Below are positions 7,133-14,683 of a DNA stretch of 38,122 bases, one piece after another. Source of the stretch: AC-32 sp036265535 (GTDB lineage Bacteria; Actinomycetota; Thermoleophilia; Gaiellales; Gaiellaceae); NCBI GenBank assembly GCA_036265535.1, contig DATAOV010000034.1:1-38122 (forward strand), written 5' to 3'. The position numbers and the translations under genes were made by a program. The notes beneath the pieces were generated by a model. That model did not search any database, was not told the DNA's origin, and worked only from the letters and a program-made list of their open reading frames with translations. The number at the start of each line of letters is the position of its first letter. Positions within the stretch are counted from its first letter, which is position 1.

Positions 7133-7778
7133 CCTTGAAGGTCTTGCGTAGCTTCTTGGTCGCGTCCGAGCGAACCGTGTAGGTCTTTCCGGCCCGCAGG
7201 GCCACCGTCCACGTGATCGTGCCGCGGAACTTGATGCCGGTCTTCTTGTTCGCGCCCGGCCCGATCAGGTGGAAGTTGTCCGCCTTGGTCGCGTCCTTGA
7301 CGGTCAGCTTGTAGGTACCCGCGGAGAGCTTCTTCACCGCGGCCCCGGCGGCCGTCTTGAGTGAGATCGTCTTCCCGGGGCCGACCTTGCCCGAGAGCTT
7401 CGGCGCCGGCGGCGGCGCGACTCCGACCTGGAGCGTTCCCTTCATCTGTGTCGGATGCGCGTCGCAGTGGAAGCGGTAGGTGCCGTCCGTGAACGTCACT
7501 GTCCAGGTCTTGTCCTCGACGCTCGCCACGTCGGTCGCCATGTCGACCCCCGGACCAAAGAGGTGGAAGTTGTGCTCCGCCGACAGGTCTTGCACCTGGA
7601 TCGTGTACGTGCCCGGCAGCACACGCGAGACCTTGACGCCGGAGGAGTTGTTGAGCGAGATGGAAAAGCCCGGACCGACCTTTGCCATCAGCACGGGGTC
7701 GGCCGCATGCCCCGAGCCCGGGAGCAGCACGGCGGCGAGGACGAGCGGAAACAGCAGCAGTGGTCGGAGCTTGCGCAC
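7125..7778 (-). CDS. Secreted protein with two cupredoxin-like domains, the second lacking copper ligands
   Basis: A 217-aa exported protein. The GTG at 7778 is chosen over the GTG at 7811 because GAGGAAGG lies 7 bases upstream and the signal peptide (RKLRPLLLFPLVLAAVLLPG, cleavage near GHA-ADP) then starts at the N-terminus. Two repeats follow, each with a 'G.(T/S)ISL....G..V..L..GTY...V.D.....NFHL.GPG' pattern. In the first, FHLFGP His plus FHCDAHPTQM give the His-Cys-His-Met set of a type 1 copper site. In the second, FHLIGP is kept but the Cys/His/Met loop is replaced by SDATKKLRK. So one domain probably binds copper and the other is structural. Confidence 0.8.
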   Translation of the reverse strand: MRKLRPLLLFPLVLAAVLLPGSGHAADPVLMAKVGPGFSISLNNSSGVKVSRVLPGTYTIQVQDLSAEHNFHLFGPGVDMATDVASVEDKTWTVTFTDGTYRFHCDAHPTQMKGTLQVGVAPPPAPKLSGKVGPGKTISLKTAAGAAVKKLSAGTYKLTVKDATKADNFHLIGPGANKKTGIKFRGTITWTVALRAGKTYTVRSDATKKLRKTFKVS

Positions 7779-7861
7779 GGTACGACCTTCCTCGACGATG
7801 AGCGGCTTCACGGTACCGCATACGGTTGCAGAGGACTATTCGGTTTTCCCGGGTAGCTCCG

Positions 7862-7879
7862 GAGGCTTAGACTCACCCC
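7862..7879 (+). promoter_or_regulatory. Leaderless promoter -10 of the cyclic-nucleotide-binding protein
   Basis: TAGACT (7868-7873) ends 6 bases before the ATG at 7880, and no ribosome binding site precedes the ATG. TTTTCC (7844-7849), 18 bases upstream of the hexamer, is a possible weak -35. Confidence 0.6.
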
Positions 7880-8293
7880 ATGCTGCATCGAAACGAGAAG
7901 GTGGAGCTGATCAAGCGGGTTCCGCTCTTCGCCAACTGCTCCAAGCACGAGCTCGAGGAGATCGCGCACATCGCGGACGAGATCGACCTTGGCGAGGGCA
8001 AGGAGATGACGCGCGAGGGCTCGCGCGGCCGCGAGTTCTTCGTGCTGCTGGAGGGCGACGCGGACGTGACGAAGAACGGGCAGAGCATCAACAAGCTCGG
8101 AACCGGTGACTTCTTCGGCGAGATCGCGCTCGTCTCCGACACGCCTCGCACCGCGACCGTGACGGCGACCTCGCCCGTGCGCGCGCTCGTGATCACCGAC
8201 CGCTCGTTCAGGCGCCTGATGGACGACTCGCCGGAGATCCAGCGCAAGGTGCTGGTCGCGCTGGCCGAGCGCCTCGCGCCCGCGGCGATCTAG
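7880..8293 (+). CDS. Stand-alone cyclic nucleotide-binding (CAP_ED/CNBD) protein
   Basis: A 137-aa protein made of a single CNBD beta-roll with flanking helices: VPLFANCSKHELEEIAHIAD, then GREFFVLLEGDADV, then the phosphate-binding cassette GDFFGEIALVSDTPRTATVT. The cassette Glu and Arg that contact the cyclic phosphate and ribose are both present. There is no HTH domain (unlike CRP) and no second enzymatic domain, so it may act through protein partners. A class III cyclase fusion lies at 23983-25353 and could supply ligand; that link is inference. The stop codon shares the palindrome CTAG with the convergent pheT stop. Confidence 0.88.
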   Translation: MLHRNEKVELIKRVPLFANCSKHELEEIAHIADEIDLGEGKEMTREGSRGREFFVLLEGDADVTKNGQSINKLGTGDFFGEIALVSDTPRTATVTATSPVRALVITDRSFRRLMDDSPEIQRKVLVALAERLAPAAI

Positions 8294-10572
8294 GCCCGGA
8301 GCTCGGCGCCGAAGCGCTCGCGCAAGGCGGCGACGATCTTCTCGCGCAGTGCTGCCGCGTCTTCGTCCGTGAGCGTCCGCTGGGCGGACTGGAAGCTGAC
8401 CGCGAACGCGACAGACTTGCGGCCCTCGCCCACCTGCTCGCCGCGGTAGACGTCGAAGGGGCGGATCGCGCGGAGCTCGGGGCCGGCGGCTTCCCGGGCC
8501 GCCTCGGCGAGCTCCGCGGCGCTGACCTCCTCGGGAACGGCGAAGGCGAGATCCTGGTGGAGCGCCGGGAAGCTGGCGACCTCGGTGTAGCGCATGTCCT
8601 CGTGGGCCTCGGCGAGCAGCGCCGCAAGGTCGAGCTCGAATGCTCCCCAGACACCTTCCAACACGGCCGGATGCAGCTCCCCAACCAGCCCGGGGCCCAG
8701 GCTCGCTGCCTTGCCCGGGTGAAAGAGCTCGTCGTTCGCCCGCTCGAAGCCCGGCTCGGCGTTCAGGGCCGCGTACAGCGTCTCGACGAGGCCCTTCGCC
8801 CGGTTCCAGCCGCCCTCGACGATCGCGGCCACGTGGACGCGCTCGTCCGGCAGGTTGTCCCCATGGCGGTACACCCGGGCGACCTCGAAGAGCGCGATCC
8901 CCTCGGCCCCGAGCTCGACATTTCGACGCGCCGCCTCGACGAGGCTCGGCAGCAGGCGCGTCCTCAGCACCGCGAGCTCGGCCGAGATCGGCTCGGGGAG
9001 GCGAAGAGCTCTCGGATCCGGGTCGTCGGGCCGCAGCGAGGGCGTGTACGTCTCGGTCAGCCCGAGGCCCACGAGCACGTCCTCGACGCGGCGACGCACC
9101 CGCTGCAGCGGCGTCAGCGCGCCGAACATCTCGCGGCGCGCAGGCAGCGTGAACGGTACGTCTTCGAGCCGTTTGCGCGCGATCTCCTCGACCACGTCCA
9201 CCTCGCGCGTCACCTCCCGCGCGCGCCAGGTGGGCGTTACGACCTCCTCGTTACGGTGCTCGAACCCGAGCCGCTCGAGCCAGACCGCCTGTTCGGCCGG
9301 AGCTGTCGGGATGCCGATCAGCTCGTCGGCCCGCTCGGGTCGGTACCGGATCGCCGGGCGCTCCGGAAGCCCGTCGTTCACGTCGGTGTGCCCGACCCAG
9401 CGCGCGCCGGCGGTCTCGACGAGCAGCTGGGTCGCGAGCTTCGCCGCGGGCTCGGCCAGGTACGGGTCGACGCCTTTCTCCCAGCGGTTCGAGCCTTCGG
9501 TGCGCAGCCGCAGGCGCTCGGAGCTGCGGAAGATCGTCGTCGGTTCGAAGTTGGCCGCCTCGAGCAGCACCTCGCTCGTCGGCTCGCCGATCTCCGTCTC
9601 CTCACCGCCCATGATCCCGGCGAGCGCGACTCCCCGCTCCTCGTCGGCGATTAGGAGGTCGCCGGGCTCAAGTTCGCGCTCGACACCGTCGAGCGTGCGC
9701 AGCGTCTCTCCTGGCCGCGCCCGACGGACGATGATCTTCCCGCCCTTGAGCGTGGTCAGGTCGAATGCGTGCAGCGGGTTCCCGAGTGCGAGCATCACGT
9801 AGTTGGTCACGTCGACGACGTTCGAGATCGGGCGCATGCCGGCGTTGAGCAGCCGCGTCTTGAGCCAGATCGGCGAGGGCCCGATCTCGACGTCCCTGAA
9901 GAGCCGCCCGATGTACCGGGGGCAGCCTTCGAAGTCCTCGACCACCACGTCCGCGGGCTCGTCCCCGGCGGGCTCGGGATCCCTCCCCGGCATGGGCGCG
10001 AGCTCGAGCTCGTAGAGCGCCGCGATCTCGCGAGCGAGCCCGTAGATCGAGAGCAGGTCGGGTCGGTTCCCGGTCGACTCGACGAGCAGCACCTCCTCGA
10101 CGAGCGGCAGCACGTCGCCGAGCGGCGTCCCCGGCTCGGTCTCCGGGAGGACCATGATCCCGGAGTGATCGGTGCCGAGCGCGACCTCGTCCTCGGCGAG
10201 GATCATCCCGTCCGAGAGCTCGCCGCGCACCTTGCGCTGTTCCAGCTCGAGCCCGCCGGGCAGCAGCGCCCCCGGCAGCGCTACCGCGACCGTCGCGCCG
10301 GCGCCGAAGTTCCAGGCGCCGCAGACGATCTGGCGCGGCTCGGCCTCGCCGATGTCCACGCGGCAGAGCTGGAGCCGGTCGGCGTTCGGGTGCTTGGCCG
10401 CCTCGACGACCCTGCCGACGCGGAAGAGCCCGAGGTTGCCGTTTTCGTCCGGCACCCCGCGGCGCTCGATCCCCTCGACCTCCGCCGTCGAGATCGAGAG
10501 GCGTTCGGCCAGCTCCGGGAGCGGCATCTCGAGCGGGACGTAGTCCCGCAGCCACGAGACGGGGACCCGCAT
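8290..10572 (-). CDS. pheT: Phenylalanyl-tRNA synthetase beta subunit
   Basis: A 760-aa subunit of the alpha2-beta2 enzyme that charges tRNA-Phe. Domains in order are an EMAP/tRNA-binding domain (about 40-150, VGRVVEAAKHPNADRLQLCR), a B3/B4 editing domain (about 210-370), a B5 domain (about 395-465), a synthetase core-like domain and an FDX-ACB anticodon-binding domain (about 670-760, ASFPALHQDLAFAVP). Length is near the usual 790-800. The ATG at 10572 overlaps the pheS stop by one base (TGATG), so translation is coupled; a TTG one codon upstream is possible but less likely. Confidence 0.96.
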   Translation of the reverse strand: MRVPVSWLRDYVPLEMPLPELAERLSISTAEVEGIERRGVPDENGNLGLFRVGRVVEAAKHPNADRLQLCRVDIGEAEPRQIVCGAWNFGAGATVAVALPGALLPGGLELEQRKVRGELSDGMILAEDEVALGTDHSGIMVLPETEPGTPLGDVLPLVEEVLLVESTGNRPDLLSIYGLAREIAALYELELAPMPGRDPEPAGDEPADVVVEDFEGCPRYIGRLFRDVEIGPSPIWLKTRLLNAGMRPISNVVDVTNYVMLALGNPLHAFDLTTLKGGKIIVRRARPGETLRTLDGVERELEPGDLLIADEERGVALAGIMGGEETEIGEPTSEVLLEAANFEPTTIFRSSERLRLRTEGSNRWEKGVDPYLAEPAAKLATQLLVETAGARWVGHTDVNDGLPERPAIRYRPERADELIGIPTAPAEQAVWLERLGFEHRNEEVVTPTWRAREVTREVDVVEEIARKRLEDVPFTLPARREMFGALTPLQRVRRRVEDVLVGLGLTETYTPSLRPDDPDPRALRLPEPISAELAVLRTRLLPSLVEAARRNVELGAEGIALFEVARVYRHGDNLPDERVHVAAIVEGGWNRAKGLVETLYAALNAEPGFERANDELFHPGKAASLGPGLVGELHPAVLEGVWGAFELDLAALLAEAHEDMRYTEVASFPALHQDLAFAVPEEVSAAELAEAAREAAGPELRAIRPFDVYRGEQVGEGRKSVAFAVSFQSAQRTLTDEDAAALREKIVAALRERFGAELRA

Positions 10573-11567
10573 CAAAACTGTGTCAGGACCCGGAGGTCCC
10601 CCTCCCAGAGCGCGCGGATGTCAGGGAAGTCGTACTTCAACTGCGCGACGCGCTCGATCCCGCAGCCGAAGGCGAATCCGCTCCACTCCGCGGGGTCGAC
10701 GCCGACGTTCTCGAACACGCGCGGGTCGACCATCCCCGACCCTCCCATCTCGAGCCAGCCGGAGTAGCGGCACGTGCGGCAGCCCTCGCCGCTGCAGATC
10801 CCGCAGGAGACGTCCGGCTCCATCGAAGGCTCGGTGAACGGGAAGTAGTGGGTGCGGAAGCGGACCCGGCGCTCCGGACCGAAGATCGCCCTCATCACGT
10901 GCAGAAGCGTGCCCTTCAAGTCCGAGAGGGTGAGGCCGCGGTCGACGGCGAGCCCTTCGAACTGGTGGAAGATCGGGTAGTGCGTCGCGTCGATCGCGTC
11001 GCGGCGGTAGCAGCGGCCGATCGAGACCATGTAGATCGGCGGCTCGTGCTCCTCGAGCGCGTGGATCTGGCTCGGCGAGGTCTCGGTGCGGAGGAGATGG
11101 TGCTCGTCGAAGAAAAACGTCGCCCGCGGCGAGCGCGCCGGATGCCACGGGTCGAAGGCGAGCTTGTCGAAGTTGTACTCGGTGGTCTCGACCTCGCGGT
11201 CGTCCCGGATCTCGTACCCCAGGCCGAGGAAGGCGTCCTCAATCTGCCGGCGTGCCTGCGTGATCGGGTGCAGGTGGCCAAGCGGGAACGAGTCGCCGGG
11301 CAGCGTGACGTCGACGACGTCCTCGGTGAGCGCCCGGTCGAGCTCGGCTCGCTCGAGCTCCGTTCGGCGGGCCTCGAGCGCGGCCTCGAGCCGGTCGCGG
11401 GCGCCGTTCAGCGTCATGCCCGTGTCGCGGTCGCGCACCGCCCTCAACGCCTGCGCCAGCTCGCTCTTACGGCCGAGGTAGCGGACCCGCGCGTCCTCGA
11501 GCTCGTCGGGGCTTGCAGCGCCTGCGATCGCGCTCTGCGCCTCGGTTTCCAGGGCCTTGGGATCCAC
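10572..11567 (-). CDS. pheS: Phenylalanyl-tRNA synthetase alpha subunit
   Basis: A 331-aa catalytic subunit. It has an N-terminal coiled coil (about 1-85), then class II motifs: motif 1 HPITQARRQIEDAFLGLGYE, motif 2 region FRTETSP-like LLRTETSPSQIHALE and RCYRRDAIDATHYPIFHQFE, and motif 3 GFAFGCGIERVAQLKYDFPD. A Cys cluster (CGICSGEGCRTCRYSGWLEM) is the PheS zinc-like insert, common in the family. The frame is open to 11879, but the GTG at 11567 starts the homology and has TACAGT 6 bases upstream, so it is probably leaderless. The operon is pheST. No T-box or phenylalanine leader peptide is seen. Confidence 0.96.
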   Translation of the reverse strand: MDPKALETEAQSAIAGAASPDELEDARVRYLGRKSELAQALRAVRDRDTGMTLNGARDRLEAALEARRTELERAELDRALTEDVVDVTLPGDSFPLGHLHPITQARRQIEDAFLGLGYEIRDDREVETTEYNFDKLAFDPWHPARSPRATFFFDEHHLLRTETSPSQIHALEEHEPPIYMVSIGRCYRRDAIDATHYPIFHQFEGLAVDRGLTLSDLKGTLLHVMRAIFGPERRVRFRTHYFPFTEPSMEPDVSCGICSGEGCRTCRYSGWLEMGGSGMVDPRVFENVGVDPAEWSGFAFGCGIERVAQLKYDFPDIRALWEGDLRVLTQF

Positions 11568-11591
11568 CGCGCGACTGTACCATCGGCCTCC
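11568..11591. promoter_or_regulatory. Bidirectional leaderless promoter between pheS and a methyltransferase
   Basis: TACCAT (11578-11583, plus) lies 8 bases before the GTG at 11592. TACAGT (11579-11574, minus) lies 6 bases before the GTG at 11567. The two hexamers share the central TA, making ACTGTACCAT, again ANNNTANNNT as at 3472-3481. The start-to-start distance is 25 bp at both sites. No ribosome binding site exists in either direction. Confidence 0.7.
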
Positions 11592-12281
11592 GTGAGCACT
11601 TACGACGCCTTCGCGGCGATCTACGACGACTGGGCCTCCCACATGACTGAAGACGTGGCCTTCTACGTCGAGCTGGCCGAGGAGGCCGAGGGTCCCGTCG
11701 TCGAGCTCGCCGTCGGCAACGGCAGGGTCGCCATCCCGGTGGCCCAGGCGGTCGGCCCGGTGCTGGGGATCGACAGCTCCCAGGCGATGCTCAAACAGGC
11801 ACGCGACCGCGCCGCCGAGGCCGGGGTGCCGCTCGAGGTGCTGGAGGGCGACATGCGCGAGCTCGAACTGGAACAGCACGCCGCGCTTATCTACTGCCCG
11901 TTCAGGGGCCTACTGCATCTGCCGACCTGGGCAGACCGGCGCCGGGTCTTCGATCGGGTCGCGGCCTCGCTCCAGCCGGGCGGCCGGTTCGCCTGGAACG
12001 CGTTGGCGTTCAACCCACACATCGCCGCGGCCAACGACGGCGTCTGGGCCGAGCAGGCCGGGATCCGCCATCGCGTCAACCACGTGCCCGCGGAGGCCCG
12101 GATCGACATCACGCTCGAGTCGGGGGACTCGATCTCGCTCTGGTGGCTGAACCGCTCCGAGTGGGAAGGACTGATCGACGTCGCGGGGCTCGAGGTTGAG
12201 GATCTCTACGGCTGGTTCGACCGGCGTCCGTTCGACGAGTCGAGCGAGGAGTTCGTCTGGGTGGCGCGCAAGCCGGGGTGA
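11592..12281 (+). CDS. Class I SAM-dependent methyltransferase (first of a tandem pair)
   Basis: A 229-aa Rossmann-fold methyltransferase. Motif I is VVELAVGNGRVAIPVA (E-x-G-x-G-like, with the first Gly of the usual ELGxGTG as Ala), followed by LGIDSSQAMLKQA (the Asp/Glu-containing motif II region). VLEGDMRELEL and a post-motif ALIYCPFRGLLHL follow. The C-terminal segment (SISLWWLNRSEWEGLIDVAG, then LYGWFDRRPF) is shared with the next gene. The substrate is unknown. The start GTG overlaps no other gene and is served by the shared pheS promoter. The end overlaps the paralogue by 4 bases (GTGA). Confidence 0.88.
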   Translation: MSTYDAFAAIYDDWASHMTEDVAFYVELAEEAEGPVVELAVGNGRVAIPVAQAVGPVLGIDSSQAMLKQARDRAAEAGVPLEVLEGDMRELELEQHAALIYCPFRGLLHLPTWADRRRVFDRVAASLQPGGRFAWNALAFNPHIAAANDGVWAEQAGIRHRVNHVPAEARIDITLESGDSISLWWLNRSEWEGLIDVAGLEVEDLYGWFDRRPFDESSEEFVWVARKPG

Positions 12282-12982
12282 GCCTGTACGACTCGATCGC
12301 CGAGCTCTACGACCCCTGGAGCCGGAGCGTCACCGAGGACGTGGGCTTCTACGTCGAAGAGGCGAAGCGCGCGCGCTCGGCGGTGGTCGAGCTTGCCGTC
12401 GGCACCGGCCGAATCGCAGTGCCGACCGCGGCCGAGGGAATCCGGGTCATCGGCGTCGACTCCTCGCCGAGGATGCTCGAGGTCTGCCGGCAGCGGGCAG
12501 AGCTCGCGGGCGTGACCGAGTGGATCGACCTGCGGCTCGGAGAGCTGGAGGCCCCGCCGGTCGAGGAGCGGGTCGGGCTGGTGACCTGCCCGTTCCGCTC
12601 GTTCCTCCACCTCCTGGACGACGACGCACGTCTGCGGGCCCTCGGCGCCGCGCGAGAGCTGCTCGTGCCGGGTGGGCGGCTCGTGTTCGACGTGTTCGCA
12701 CCGGGCGCGGGGGACATCGCCGACACGCACGGCCGCTGGCTCGAGCGTGAGCCGGGGATCTTCGAGCGGGCCGACTGGGATTCCCGGGCGCGGACGCTGA
12801 CCTTGTCGGTCCGCGGCGACTCGGGGGCGACGACGTTCACCCTGGCCTGGCTCTCGCCGGAGGAGTGGCGCGGGCTGCTCGAGCGTGCGGGCTTCCACGT
12901 GCTCGGCTGCTTCGGCTGGTTCGACCGGCGCCCCTACGCGGGCGGCGAAGACACGGTCTGGATCGCGCGCCGGCCGCCGTGA
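12278..12982 (+). CDS. Class I SAM-dependent methyltransferase (second of a tandem pair)
   Basis: A 234-aa paralogue of the preceding gene, evidently a tandem duplicate. Both begin (S)xYDxxAxxYDxW, have TEDVxFYVExA, VVELAVGxGR(V/I)A(V/I)P, IGVDSSxxML, a CPFRxxLHL segment and end in GWFDRRP(F/Y)...VW(V/I)AR(K/R)P. Here motif I is the more canonical ELAVGTGRIAVPTA. The GTG start overlaps the upstream stop, implying coupling. Keeping both copies suggests either related substrates or a heterodimer; neither can be shown from sequence. Confidence 0.88.
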   Translation: MSLYDSIAELYDPWSRSVTEDVGFYVEEAKRARSAVVELAVGTGRIAVPTAAEGIRVIGVDSSPRMLEVCRQRAELAGVTEWIDLRLGELEAPPVEERVGLVTCPFRSFLHLLDDDARLRALGAARELLVPGGRLVFDVFAPGAGDIADTHGRWLEREPGIFERADWDSRARTLTLSVRGDSGATTFTLAWLSPEEWRGLLERAGFHVLGCFGWFDRRPYAGGEDTVWIARRPP

Positions 12983-13000
12983 CCCTCTGAGCCACGACTC

Positions 13001-13131
13001 GGGGTCAGACCCTGGGTCGCGGCCGTTTGGTGTAAATCGACGTCGATTTGCCTGCTACTGTCGAAAACTTGCAAGCTGAACGCGTGCAAAAAATCGGGTT
13101 CGATCGACACGTCTCGGGGTCAGACCCCGGG
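13001..13131 (+). repeat. REP-like 131-bp element, copy A
   Basis: Two copies of a 16-base near-palindrome frame a 99-base core: GGGGTCAGACCCTGGG at 13001-13016 and GGGGTCAGACCCCGGG at 13116-13131, their starts 115 bases apart. The core holds a perfect 16-bp palindrome AAATCGACGTCGATTT (13034-13049) and the run GCAAAAAATCGGGTT. The element at 18969-19099 has exactly the same overall length, spacing and right-hand core. This fits a dispersed non-autonomous repeat of the REP/MITE type. No transposase is in the window. Confidence 0.75.
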
Positions 13132-13151
13132 TCGTGGCCAAAAACGACCGC

Positions 13152-13568
13152 CTAAAGCAGTTCGACCGGGTCGCCGAGGGCGATCTCGCCCGACTCGACG
13201 ACGCGCGCCAGCATCCCGCGCTTGTTGTCGAGCTCGGCGCGCAGCCCTTGGCGCAGCTCGTCCATCCGGTGGCACGGATCGCAAACCATCGTGATCTCGA
13301 AGACCGCCTCGCCCGCGCGGACGCGCTGGCCGACCGGCCACTGCTGGACGTCGGTGCCCTCGACGGTCAGGTTCTCGCGAATCGCGCCCGGGTCGACGCC
13401 TACCGACTCGAGGTGCTCGCTCGAGACGAACAGGACCTCCCGCTTCGGCGGGTTGGCGTGGGCGCAGCCCTCGAGCCCCTCGCCCGCAATCGCGCGGCGC
13501 CGCTCGTGGCCGACCGAGGTCCCGCTCTTTCGCCCCGGCGAGGTCCAGATCCCGGCGATCGTCGCCAT
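13152..13568 (-). CDS. MOSC domain protein
   Basis: A 138-aa stand-alone MOSC domain (the C-terminal fold of molybdenum cofactor sulfurase, also YiiM). Recognisable parts are GIWTSPGRKSG, VGHERRRAIAGEGLEGC, PGAIRENLTVEGTD, RVRAGEAVFEITMVCDPCHR (the conserved Cys region near residue 98) and a C-terminal GEIALGDPVELL. Small MOSC proteins are thought to handle sulfur or N-hydroxylated substrates; the substrate is unknown. The ATG at 13568 has TAGACT 7 bases upstream (13581-13576), a leaderless start whose -10 overlaps the stop codon of the preceding gene. Confidence 0.85.
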   Translation of the reverse strand: MATIAGIWTSPGRKSGTSVGHERRRAIAGEGLEGCAHANPPKREVLFVSSEHLESVGVDPGAIRENLTVEGTDVQQWPVGQRVRAGEAVFEITMVCDPCHRMDELRQGLRAELDNKRGMLARVVESGEIALGDPVELL

Positions 13569-13581
13569 GACCGTCAGTCTA
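13569..13581 (-). promoter_or_regulatory. Leaderless promoter -10 of the MOSC gene
   Basis: TAGACT (13581-13576) lies 7 bases before the ATG. Its first three bases are the TAG stop codon of the upstream NTF2-like gene, so one triplet serves both as stop and as promoter. Confidence 0.55.
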
Positions 13582-13980
13582 CTGACGCTCCCAGCTGCCC
13601 CAGCCCGGATGCGGCGGCAGACGGCCGGGCTCGTAGTTCCAGTACTCGCGGAGATCCTCGCAGCGGCCGTCGGGCGCCATGCGAAGCAGCAGACAGCCGA
13701 CCAGCGTGACCTGCTCGCCCTCCGAGCGCATCCTCGTCCACCACTCCACGGCGACGACGTTGCCGTCGACGAGCGGTTCCCCCATCTCGACCTCGACGTC
13801 CTCCTGCGACGCGGTCACGCGAGCCCAATACGCGCGAACCCCGTCGTGCCCGAGGTTCGGCGGCTCGGCGAACGGCGACGAGCGATAGGAGGCGCCCTCC
13901 GTGAACAGCGCGGCTGCCGCGTCCGGGTCGCGCTCCCGCCAGGCGCGCGCGTACCCCTCGATCCAGTCAGCCAGCTCCAT
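13579..13980 (-). CDS. SnoaL/NTF2-like protein
   Basis: A 133-aa small alpha+beta barrel: MELADWIEGYARAWRERDPD, then AALFTEGASYRSSPF, GHDGVRAYWARVT, VDGNVVAVEWWTRM and CEDLREYWNYEPGR, the usual order of helices and cone strands in SnoaL-like domains. Members are enzymes (ketosteroid isomerase, limonene epoxide hydrolase) or binding proteins, and no catalytic pair can be assigned. The ATG at 13980 (the frame is open to 14007) gives the typical N-terminus and overlaps the end of the RNA methyltransferase gene by 14 bases. Confidence 0.82.
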   Translation of the reverse strand: MELADWIEGYARAWRERDPDAAAALFTEGASYRSSPFAEPPNLGHDGVRAYWARVTASQEDVEVEMGEPLVDGNVVAVEWWTRMRSEGEQVTLVGCLLLRMAPDGRCEDLREYWNYEPGRLPPHPGWGSWERQ

Positions 13981-14683
13981 GCCTGCGCCGCCAATCGTAG
14001 AGAGCAATCGTCCCGGCCATCGCGACGTTGAGCGACTCGGCGGAACCGTTGAGCGGGATCGTCGCCGTCACTGCACAGGAGGCGACCACCTCCTCATGCA
14101 GGCCCTCGCGCTCCGAGCCGAGGACGAAGCGCGAGTGCGACGGCTCGAGCTCCGACAGCGGCGGCGCTCCGTGGGAGAGCAGCGCCACGCAGCCCTGCGG
14201 AGCGAACTCGCAGAGCGGGACGCGGAAGATCGAGCCGGTCGAGGCCCGGAGGGACTTCGGCCCGAAGGGATCCGCGCACCCCTCGGAGAGCGCGAGGTAG
14301 CCGCCGAACGCGTCGGCGGCGCGCGCCAGCGTCCCCACGTTGCCGGGATCCCGCACGCGCCAGAGCTCGAGACCGAGCTGCGGCCGCTCCCGCTCGGGTT
14401 TCTGCGCGCGGAAGACGGCGATCACCCGCGGCGAGTGGCCGAGCCTCGAGACGGCAGCGAAGAGCTTCGGCTCGACGCGGTCGGCGCGCGGCAGCTCGAG
14501 CTCCGATGGGCGGTCCGCGTCGAAGAGCGCGAACTCCAGCTCCCACCCACCCTCGAGCGCGGCCGTGACCAGGTCTTCGCCCTCGCACACGAGCAGCCCG
14601 AGCTGGTCGCGCTGGCGCCGCGTGCCGAGCTTGCGCACGAGCTTGAGGCGGGGATTCGACGCGGAGCTGATCAGGCGCGCCAC
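13967..14683 (-). CDS. SpoU/TrmH family RNA 2'-O-methyltransferase
   Basis: A 238-aa SPOUT-fold enzyme using SAM. The N-terminal substrate-binding domain reads SSASNPRLKLVRKLGTRRQR with LLVCEGEDLVTAAL. The catalytic domain carries motif 1 RDPGNVGTLARAADAFG, motif 2 FVLGSEREGL and motif 3 IPLNGSAESLNVAMAGTIAL, which forms the SAM knot. All three motifs are intact. The GTG at 14683 overlaps the DUF2332 gene by 13 bases. The position downstream of infC-rpmI-rplT matches the common placement of rRNA methyltransferases of this type next to rplT, so 23S rRNA is a likely target (inference). Confidence 0.92.
   Translation of the reverse strand: MARLISSASNPRLKLVRKLGTRRQRDQLGLLVCEGEDLVTAALEGGWELEFALFDADRPSELELPRADRVEPKLFAAVSRLGHSPRVIAVFRAQKPERERPQLGLELWRVRDPGNVGTLARAADAFGGYLALSEGCADPFGPKSLRASTGSIFRVPLCEFAPQGCVALLSHGAPPLSELEPSHSRFVLGSEREGLHEEVVASCAVTATIPLNGSAESLNVAMAGTIALYDWRRRHGAG

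Noticed and set aside
10848..11591. A plus-strand frame joined to the first methyltransferase, which would extend that protein N-terminally
   Set aside because: The upstream part is antisense to pheS. The GTG at 11592 starts the homology with the tandem paralogue and lies under a -10 hexamer.
13001..13131. The GGGGTCAGACCCC hairpins as ordinary terminators of the flanking genes
   Set aside because: They occur as pairs with identical 115-base spacing and a shared core in both copies, which simple terminators would not show. They may still act as terminators secondarily.
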